NCBI GenBank assembly: GCA_002340305.1
Contig: DDLU01000044.1
Span: 1-6,625, forward strand
Length of the DNA stretch: 6,625 bases
Source: Desulfovibrio sp. UBA2564
GTDB taxonomy: Bacteria > Desulfobacterota > Desulfovibrionia > Desulfovibrionales > Desulfovibrionaceae
Reading direction: 5' to 3'
Shown here piece by piece: positions 1 through 4,529 of the stretch (its first letter is position 1; each line of letters starts with the position of its first letter). The position numbers and the translations under genes are program-made. The notes beneath the pieces are model-generated. The model ran no database searches and had not been told where the DNA came from. It worked only from the letters and a program-made list of their open reading frames with translations.

Positions 1-66
1 GCTGGCATTAACCGCAACAACAACACCTTTCTGATCCTTTCTCATTGTTCTTAATGATACAGACAT
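1..66 (-). CDS. 5' end of an unidentified minus-strand gene (partial, runs off the left edge)
   Basis: The reverse strand opens at an ATG (complement of 64-66) and stays open to the window edge, giving 22 residues that include MRKDQKGVVVAVNAS. An AGGAG Shine-Dalgarno-like run lies just upstream (complement of about 69-73), but only 2 nt from the ATG, which is closer than usual. Two other in-frame ATGs exist: complement of 43-45 (starting at MRKDQ), and one upstream near 112-114. Neither has a good ribosome binding site. The GVVVAVNAS segment resembles the first beta strand of small MOSC-domain proteins (molybdenum-cofactor-related), which often begin with a G-x-V-x-A-V-x-x-S pattern. That is a guess from a few residues. 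A candidate promoter at 156-185 on the same strand supports a real divergent gene. Confidence 0.4.
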   Translation of the reverse strand, partial: MSVSLRTMRKDQKGVVVAVNAS

Positions 67-149
67 AACTCCTCTTACTACCTTCTTATATATGTACAAA
101 AATATGAATTGCATTTTCAGCAGCACCCAATCTGCCTGGACGCTTAGAA

Positions 150-191
150 TTGAGATTCATAGTCATGCAGATGATTGAAAGTCAATCTCAA
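150..191. repeat. Two overlapping inverted repeats in the divergent intergenic region
   Basis: GATTGA (173-178) and TCAATC (182-187) form a perfect 6-bp inverted repeat around AAG. TTGAGATT (150-157) and AATCTCAA (184-191) form a perfect 8-bp inverted repeat with a 26-nt interior. The two share the 184-187 segment and cover both boxes of the candidate minus-strand promoter. The arrangement could be an operator for a dimeric regulator, or chance symmetry in AT-rich DNA. No regulator gene is visible nearby. Confidence 0.3.
156..185 (-). promoter_or_regulatory. Candidate sigma70-type promoter for the minus-strand gene
   Basis: On the minus strand TTGACT (complement of 180-185) is followed after 18 nt by TATGAA (complement of 156-161). 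These match the -35 and -10 consensus at 5 of 6 and 4 of 6 positions. Transcription would start near 149, leaving a leader of roughly 80 nt before the ATG at 66. The -35 box sits inside an inverted repeat, so a repressor or activator could act here. Prediction from pattern only. Confidence 0.35.
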
Positions 192-217
192 ACCCTATCA
201 ATTTATTATGATTTTTC

Positions 218-226
218 TGATACAAT
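218..226 (+). promoter_or_regulatory. Candidate extended -10 promoter for the aminopeptidase gene
   Basis: TG (218-219), one base, then TACAAT (221-226) makes an extended -10 element with 5 of 6 matches to TATAAT. There is no convincing -35 box at 16-18 nt upstream, which extended -10 promoters can tolerate. Transcription would begin near 233, giving a leader of about 40 nt before the ATG at 272. Confidence 0.3.
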
Positions 227-271
227 AAGTGCTACACAAAATAAGTTTACATTCAACATCTTCAGCCGGAT

Positions 272-1570
272 ATGATAATTTTAATTGTGGATAAGATCGA
301 TCAGAACATTTACACTTTCGCTGAGAAAATCAACGCCCCCTCTAACCATCCAGACTTTTATATGAAAAATTTAATCACCTACGAAGATCTGCGCCAATAT
401 GCGAAGGTCCTTTGCTGGGCTCTAAACAGCCAAAAGCAGGGCGGTCTAAAAAACAAAGATATCATCATTAAATATGACTATCTGGCAACACCACTTGCAG
501 AAGCACTATTTGCCCTGCTAATAGAAAAGCACCTGCATCCAGTCATGGAAACCGGGCTGACCCCGGCAATGAAAGCCGAGCTGTACATCAACTCAAGCTA
601 TGGACAGCTGACCTTCAATCCTCCGGGCAAGGAAGAACTTTATACAAATGCGGCAGGCGTAGTGCGAATCCATGCTCCGGAAGAAATCGAAGCCATGACT
701 GAAGTCGATCCACGATCCATCATGGAAAACAGTAATGCCGCCCGCCCGTTCAAGCAAACTATCGAGAAACGCAAACTGCATGGCAAACTTGCGTGGACTG
801 AGTGCGCTTACCCAACCGAAGCACTTGCTACCAAGTCCGGGCTTTCCATTGAGAATTACACCACCCGCCTTATGCGCGCCTGCTACCTAAATATGCCCGG
901 CCCTGCCCGCGAATGGCAGAAAATTTCCGAGCGCACTACTGAGGTTGCCCGTTGGCTGACTTCGCTGGATATCAAAACCATCCGCATGCAATCCGAACTC
1001 TGTGACCTCTTTTTCTCCCCCGGCGACAACCGCCGCTGGTGCGTTGCCGCCGGGGAAAACATTCCCGGATACGAAATTTTTATTTCCCCGGATCACCGCA
1101 CTGTTAACGGAACCTACTTCGCCGATCTGCCATCATTATATATGGATAAAGCTACCTATGGAATACAGATCGAATTCATGGACGGCATTGCCATGCGCGT
1201 GAAGGCTATGGGCGGAGAAAAATTTCTGCTTGATCAACTCCGCGCAGACGGCGGTGCAAGACGGGTCGGTGAATTTGCATTGACCGATGCATCCATATCC
1301 CGTGTTGACCATTTTATGGCCCAGACCATTCTTGATGAGAACTTCGGGGGCGAGCATGGCAGTTGCCATATCGCATTGGGCCAATCGCTTAGCGAAACAT
1401 TTTCCGGGCCACCCGAAATGCTCGATAAAATGATGATGGACTCACTCGGTTTCAACACATCTTCTATCCACTGGGATCTTGTAAACACAGAAGAAAAAAT
1501 TGTGACTGCAAACCTTGCCGATGGTAGAAAAGTGACTATTTACGAGAACGGACGGTTCAAAATGCCTTAA
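272..1570 (+). CDS. M29-family (AmpS/AmpT/PepS-like) metallo-aminopeptidase
   Basis: Predicted cytoplasmic two-metal aminopeptidase that removes N-terminal residues from peptides. There is no signal peptide or membrane segment. The C-terminal half carries the family landmarks: GENIPGYEIF with E268, GEFALTD with E334, CHIALG with H366, and HWD with H400 and D402. E268 and E334 are 66 residues apart, the spacing I recall between the first two metal-binding glutamates of the family. The N-terminal half is more divergent but keeps a helix and strand pattern (YEDLRQYAKVL at about 37-47, then IIIKYDYLATPLAEALF at 64-80). The tyrosine I expect seven residues after the CHIALG histidine appears to be leucine (L373). 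At 432 aa the protein is slightly longer than the usual 400-415. An internal ATG at 362 (residue 31) would give 402 aa and align better with family starts, but neither start has a clear ribosome binding site, so the start is uncertain. Substrate cannot be predicted. Family assignment is fairly sure, activity less so. Confidence 0.8.
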   Translation: MIILIVDKIDQNIYTFAEKINAPSNHPDFYMKNLITYEDLRQYAKVLCWALNSQKQGGLKNKDIIIKYDYLATPLAEALFALLIEKHLHPVMETGLTPAMKAELYINSSYGQLTFNPPGKEELYTNAAGVVRIHAPEEIEAMTEVDPRSIMENSNAARPFKQTIEKRKLHGKLAWTECAYPTEALATKSGLSIENYTTRLMRACYLNMPGPAREWQKISERTTEVARWLTSLDIKTIRMQSELCDLFFSPGDNRRWCVAAGENIPGYEIFISPDHRTVNGTYFADLPSLYMDKATYGIQIEFMDGIAMRVKAMGGEKFLLDQLRADGGARRVGEFALTDASISRVDHFMAQTILDENFGGEHGSCHIALGQSLSETFSGPPEMLDKMMMDSLGFNTSSIHWDLVNTEEKIVTANLADGRKVTIYENGRFKMP

Positions 1571-1615
1571 AAGAGCATAAATTGAAAAAAAGTTCCCTTT
1601 GATCCCCTTTCATGT

Positions 1616-1643
1616 GTTGACAAGATATGCGGGATGCTTATTT
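1616..1643 (+). promoter_or_regulatory. Candidate heat-shock (RpoH/sigma32-type) promoter of grpE-dnaK
   Basis: GTTG (1616-1619), 17 nt, then CTTATTT (1637-1643). This fits the sigma32 consensus described for alphaproteobacteria, CTTG-N17/18-CYTATNT, with a single mismatch at the first base of the -35. The same region contains a perfect sigma70 -35, TTGACA (1617-1622), but its best -10 match at normal spacing (TATTTG, 1639-1644) is poor, so a heat-shock sigma reading is preferred. Predicted transcription start is near 1650, about 64 nt before the grpE ATG. No CIRCE element (TTAGCACTC-N9-GAGTGCTAA) is present, so HrcA control of this promoter is not supported. Confidence 0.55.
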
Positions 1644-1653
1644 GTCTAATTGT

Positions 1654-1690
1654 GCGGTCTGACTGTCCTTTTTTAAGGTTCTCAGGCCGC
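1654..1690 (+). promoter_or_regulatory. Stem-loop at the predicted 5' end of the grpE-dnaK mRNA
   Basis: GCGGTCTGA (1654-1662) pairs with TCAGGCCGC (1682-1690) as a 9-bp stem with one G-U wobble. An inner CCTT/AAGG stem (1667-1670 with 1675-1678) is closed by a TTTT loop. If transcription starts near 1650 the structure occupies the very 5' end of the message and stops 14 nt before the GGAG ribosome binding site (1705-1708). It could protect the mRNA, be a DNA-level operator, or form a larger temperature-sensitive fold. It does not itself cover the ribosome binding site. Confidence 0.5.
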
Positions 1691-1713
1691 TAATTCATGA
1701 CACCGGAGAGTCC

Positions 1714-2286
1714 ATGTCTGGAAAAGATGATAATAAAGAAATGAACGAACAGGAAACCGCAGCAACTGAAGAAACTGCGGAAGCTGAGAATGAAGTGACT
1801 TTAAGCGAAGATGAGCTCAAAGCCCTCTGCCGGGAACACGTCTGTCCCGCATGCGATGTGATGGGTGAAGCCAAGGAAGAAAGGCTCCGCGCACTTGCTG
1901 AAACGGAAAATATTAAAAAGAGACTCGCTCGCGAGACTGATGAACTCAAAAAGTTCGCAGCAGACTCTATCCTTTCCGATCTGCTGCCTGTGCTGGATAA
2001 CCTCGACCTCGCTCTTGACCATGCTCAGAACCTTGATGCTTGCAAAGACTTTGTAATCGGCGTTGATATGACCAGAAAAATGTTTCTGGAAACCCTCGCT
2101 AAACACGGTCTTGAAGCAGTCGGCAAAGTCGGCGATGAATTCGACCCCAATTTTCACGAAGCAATGGGCATGGCACAGGTTGCGGACATTCCCGACAACT
2201 CCATCGCCCAGATCCTGCAGCGCGGATACGTTCTTAAAGAACGGGTGATCCGTCCTGCAAAAGTAATGGTAAACAAATTATCTTAA
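1714..2286 (+). CDS. grpE: GrpE, nucleotide exchange factor for DnaK
   Basis: Cytoplasmic co-chaperone that works as a dimer to release ADP from DnaK and so restart the substrate-binding cycle. The 190-aa product matches the usual length. Residues 1-35 are an acidic, probably disordered tail. A long dimerising helix follows (about 50-110), with NIKKRLARE at 66-74 and LLPVLDNLDLAL at 90-101. The C-terminal beta domain has FDPNFHEAM (143-151) and GYVLKERVIRPAKVMV (171-186), all strong GrpE signatures. The start is set by GGAG at 1705-1708, 5 nt before the ATG. Unusual is a Cys/His cluster before the long helix: C39, H42, C44 and C47 (CREHVCPAC), with C110 the only other cysteine. This is not part of the E. 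coli-type protein and could bind metal or sense redox. grpE lies 88 nt upstream of dnaK and is probably co-transcribed with it from the heat-shock-type promoter at 1616-1643. Confidence 0.97.
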   Translation: MSGKDDNKEMNEQETAATEETAEAENEVTLSEDELKALCREHVCPACDVMGEAKEERLRALAETENIKKRLARETDELKKFAADSILSDLLPVLDNLDLALDHAQNLDACKDFVIGVDMTRKMFLETLAKHGLEAVGKVGDEFDPNFHEAMGMAQVADIPDNSIAQILQRGYVLKERVIRPAKVMVNKLS

Positions 2287-2294
2287 TTTTTATA

Positions 2295-2324
2295 GCCTGA
2301 GCTCTTTACAAGCTAAAATCAGGC
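2295..2324 (+). promoter_or_regulatory. Hairpin between grpE and dnaK
   Basis: GCCTGA (2295-2300) pairs with TCAGGC (2319-2324). GCT (2301-2303) can continue the stem with AGC (2311-2313) around a short loop, leaving TAAAA bulged on the 3' side. No T-run follows on the plus strand, so it is not a convincing terminator. It may be an RNA processing or stability element that lets the downstream dnaK message accumulate above grpE. No good separate promoter for dnaK is seen between the genes. Confidence 0.4.
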
Positions 2325-2374
2325 CTTAAATCTTAATGCAGTAAATTTGAAAATACATCTGGAGGAATTTATAT

Positions 2375-4294
2375 ATGTCTAAAATCATCGGAATTGACCT
2401 CGGTACTACCAACTCCTGCGTTTACGTTATGGAAGGTAAAGACCCCAAATGTGTTACCAACGCAGAAGGCGGCCGCACTACTCCCTCCATCGTAGGCTTC
2501 ACTGATAAAGAACGCCTCGTTGGTGAAATAGCTAAGCGTCAGGCTGTTACCAACCCTGAAAAAACCGTTTTCGCTATCAAGCGTCTCATGGGCCGTCAGG
2601 CAAGCTCACCTGAAGTAAAAAAGTGGGCTGACCACTGCCCCTACCCCATCGTTGACGGTAAAGGCGGCGATGCATGGGTCGAAATCGAAGGTAAAAAATA
2701 CAGCCCGTCTGAAGTTTCTGCAATCATCCTGCAGCAGCTCAAGAAAGACGCTGAAACCTACCTCGGCGAATCTGTTACCGAAGCAGTTATCACCGTACCC
2801 GCATACTTCAACGACTCCCAGCGTCAGGCGACCAAAGATGCAGGCCGCATCGCAGGTCTTGAAGTAAAACGTATCATCAACGAACCTACCGCAGCATCTC
2901 TCGCTTACGGCTTCGATAAAAAAGCCAACGAGAAGATCGCGGTATTCGACCTCGGTGGCGGTACCTTTGATATTTCCATCCTTGAAGTCGGCGACAACGT
3001 TGTTGAAGTTCGCGCTACCAACGGTGACACTTTCCTCGGCGGTGAAGACTTCGATAACGCTGTAATACAGTACCTCGTTGAAGAATTCAAGCGCGAGAAC
3101 GGCATCGACCTTTCCGCAGACCGTATGGCTCTACAGCGCCTGAAAGAAGCTGGTGAAAAAGCCAAGAAAGAACTTTCCACTGCAATGGAAACTGAAGTCA
3201 ACCTGCCCTTCATCACTGCTGACCAGAACGGTCCCAAGCACCTCATGGTCAAAATTTCCCGCGCCAAGCTGGAAAAACTGGTTGAAGACCTTGTTGACCG
3301 CACCAAGGCTCCCTGCCAGAAAGCACTCAAAGACGCAGGCCTGACCGCAGCAGACATCGACGAAGTTATCCTCGTCGGTGGTATGACCCGTATGCCTCTG
3401 GTTCAGAAAAAAGTTGAAGAATTCTTCGGCAAAGAACCCAACCGTTCCGTTAACCCGGACGAAGTTGTTGCAATGGGTGCATCCATTCAGGGTGGTATCC
3501 TCGCCGGTGACGTTAAAGACGTTCTCCTGCTCGACGTTACCCCTCTGTCTCTCGGTATCGAAACCATGGGCGGTGTTTTCACTAACCTGATCGAAAGAAA
3601 CACCACCATCCCCACCCGTAAGAGTCAGGTGTTCACTACTGCGGCTGACAACCAGCCCTCCGTGTCCATCCACGTTCTGCAGGGTGAGCGTCCCATGGCA
3701 GCTGATAACATGACCCTCGGTCGTTTCGAGCTGACCGGTATCCCCGCAGCTCCCCGAGGCGTACCCCAGATCGAAGTTACCTTCGACATTGATGCTAACG
3801 GTATCGTAAACGTATCCGCTAAGGACATGGGTACCGGTAAAGAACAGTCCATCCAGATCACCGCTTCCTCCGGTCTTTCCGAAGAAGACATTGAGAAAAT
3901 GGTCAAGGATGCTGAGTCCCACGCTGAAGACGATAAGAAGAAGCAGGAACTCATCGAAGCTCGCAACCAGGCTGATTCCCTGATCTACACCACCGAAAAA
4001 TCCCTGCGTGAAGTAGGCGAGAACGTGGATGCAGAACTGAAAGCTGACATCGAAGCTAAGAGCGAAGACCTGAAAAAGGTTCTCGAAACCGAAGATCCTG
4101 AAGCAATCAAGCAGGCAACCGACGCTCTTGCTCAGGCTTCCCACAAGCTGGCTGAACAGCTCTACGCACAGCAGAACGCTGGCGGTGCTGAAGGCGCTGC
4201 CGGTCCCGAAGGTGCAGCAGACGCTGGTGCAGCTGGCGCAGACGAAGATGTTGTCGATGCTGACTTCACTGAAGTTAAAGACGAGAAAAAATAA
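2375..4294 (+). CDS. dnaK: DnaK, Hsp70 molecular chaperone
   Basis: ATP-driven cytoplasmic chaperone that binds exposed hydrophobic segments, working with a J-protein and GrpE. The protein is full length at 639 aa (E. coli has 638). The ATPase domain shows IGIDLGTTNSCV (5-16), VPAYFNDSQRQATKDAG (141-157), NEPTAASLAYG (169-179), DLGGGTFDISI (192-202; T197 is the equivalent of the autophosphorylated threonine) and ILVGGMTRMP (332-341). The interdomain linker DVLLLDVTPLSLGIET is at 382-397. The beta substrate-binding domain (about 398-505) includes GERPMAADNMTLGRFELTG, and the helical lid runs to about 600. A Gly/Ala/Glu-rich flexible tail (602-622) ends in DEDVVDADFTEV, the usual bacterial DnaK ending. 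GGAGGA at 2361-2366 is a strong ribosome binding site 8 nt from the ATG. Codon choice is strongly biased, as in highly expressed genes. No dnaJ follows: the operon stops at the terminator at 4337-4375. Confidence 0.99.
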   Translation: MSKIIGIDLGTTNSCVYVMEGKDPKCVTNAEGGRTTPSIVGFTDKERLVGEIAKRQAVTNPEKTVFAIKRLMGRQASSPEVKKWADHCPYPIVDGKGGDAWVEIEGKKYSPSEVSAIILQQLKKDAETYLGESVTEAVITVPAYFNDSQRQATKDAGRIAGLEVKRIINEPTAASLAYGFDKKANEKIAVFDLGGGTFDISILEVGDNVVEVRATNGDTFLGGEDFDNAVIQYLVEEFKRENGIDLSADRMALQRLKEAGEKAKKELSTAMETEVNLPFITADQNGPKHLMVKISRAKLEKLVEDLVDRTKAPCQKALKDAGLTAADIDEVILVGGMTRMPLVQKKVEEFFGKEPNRSVNPDEVVAMGASIQGGILAGDVKDVLLLDVTPLSLGIETMGGVFTNLIERNTTIPTRKSQVFTTAADNQPSVSIHVLQGERPMAADNMTLGRFELTGIPAAPRGVPQIEVTFDIDANGIVNVSAKDMGTGKEQSIQITASSGLSEEDIEKMVKDAESHAEDDKKKQELIEARNQADSLIYTTEKSLREVGENVDAELKADIEAKSEDLKKVLETEDPEAIKQATDALAQASHKLAEQLYAQQNAGGAEGAAGPEGAADAGAAGADEDVVDADFTEVKDEKK

Positions 4295-4336
4295 TTCCCG
4301 TCCGAGCTTGCATAGCTGATTAGTAAAGTATAATTT

Positions 4337-4375
4337 AATCCGGCCTTCATTAATTAATGAAGGCCGGATTTTTTT
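4337..4375 (+). terminator. Strong intrinsic terminator after dnaK
   Basis: Positions 4337-4370 are a perfect 34-nt palindrome (17 bases per half; GC-rich CCGGCCTTC core in each arm, AT-rich centre ATTAAT). It is followed by T through 4375, making a run of seven. It starts 43 nt after the dnaK stop codon and should end the grpE-dnaK transcript efficiently. The long perfect stem would also protect the 3' end of the mRNA. Confidence 0.93.
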
Positions 4376-4376
4376 A

Positions 4377-4448
4377 TGCCTCCGGCGGCTTAAACCCTTT
4401 TGTGCAAGGGTTCAAGAATCCCAAAACCTTTTACTATGGCTTCGCCTC
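4377..4448 (+). repeat. Structured intergenic repeat element (TGCCTCCGGCGG family)
   Basis: It begins with TGCCTCCGGCGG (4377-4388), an imperfect palindrome around CCGG. A hairpin follows: AACCCTT (4393-4399), loop TTGTGC, AAGGGTT (4406-4412). It ends with CCCAAAACCTTTT and a small GGC-TTC-GCC turn (4438-4446). An alternative, mutually exclusive pairing of GGGTTC (4408-4413) with GAATCCC (4416-4422) is possible. The same 12-nt head recurs at 6602-6613, also just after a gene in the same orientation. From memory, elements of this form are dispersed behind genes in Desulfovibrio-type genomes. It is non-coding; the GTG at 4452 just beyond it is unlikely to start the next gene. Confidence 0.65.
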
Positions 4449-4476
4449 TTCGTGATATTCTTTCGTCTGACAGGCA

Positions 4477-4504
4477 TTGAACTTGACGAATTTACTTTCA
4501 TAAG
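4477..4504 (+). promoter_or_regulatory. Weak candidate promoter for the lipoprotein gene
   Basis: TTGAAC (4477-4482), 16 nt, then CATAAG (4499-4504), each matching 4 of 6 sigma70 consensus bases. A promoter is expected here because the strong terminator at 4337-4375 separates this gene from dnaK. This is the best spaced pair seen, but it is not convincing alone. Confidence 0.22.
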
Positions 4505-4529
4505 CCACAAACTATACATGGGAAATTTA

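Noticed and set aside
1582..1611. E. coli-style sigma32 promoter TTGAAA-N16-CCCCTTTC
   Set aside because: The boxes resemble the E. coli heat-shock consensus, but the 16-nt spacing is longer than the usual 13-14. The GTTG-N17-CTTATTT element downstream fits better and is closer to grpE.
1571..1713. CIRCE/HrcA operator upstream of grpE
   Set aside because: The inverted repeat at 1654-1690 has arms GCGGTCTGA/TCAGGCCGC with a 19-nt interior, unlike TTAGCACTC-N9-GAGTGCTAA. No CIRCE match was found by eye.
1801..2157. 118-codon minus-strand frame inside grpE
   Set aside because: It is a shadow of grpE with no independent start signal or recognisable motif.
3131..4144. 337-codon minus-strand open frame opposite dnaK as a gene
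   Set aside because: It lies wholly inside a clear, highly conserved dnaK gene on the other strand, has no ribosome binding site or family signature, and matches the known pattern of Hsp70 antisense artefacts.
4308..4334. TATAAT (4329-4334) with TTGCAT (4308-4313) as a promoter
   Set aside because: The -10 is perfect, but the spacer is only 15 nt and transcription would begin inside the terminator stem, so a productive promoter here is unlikely.
4452..4529. Upstream GTG (4452) or ATG (4518) as the start of the lipoprotein
   Set aside because: The GTG start would add 26 residues before the signal peptide and begins 4 nt past the structured repeat. Neither site has a ribosome binding site. 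The ATG at 4530 gives a normal lipoprotein signal sequence.
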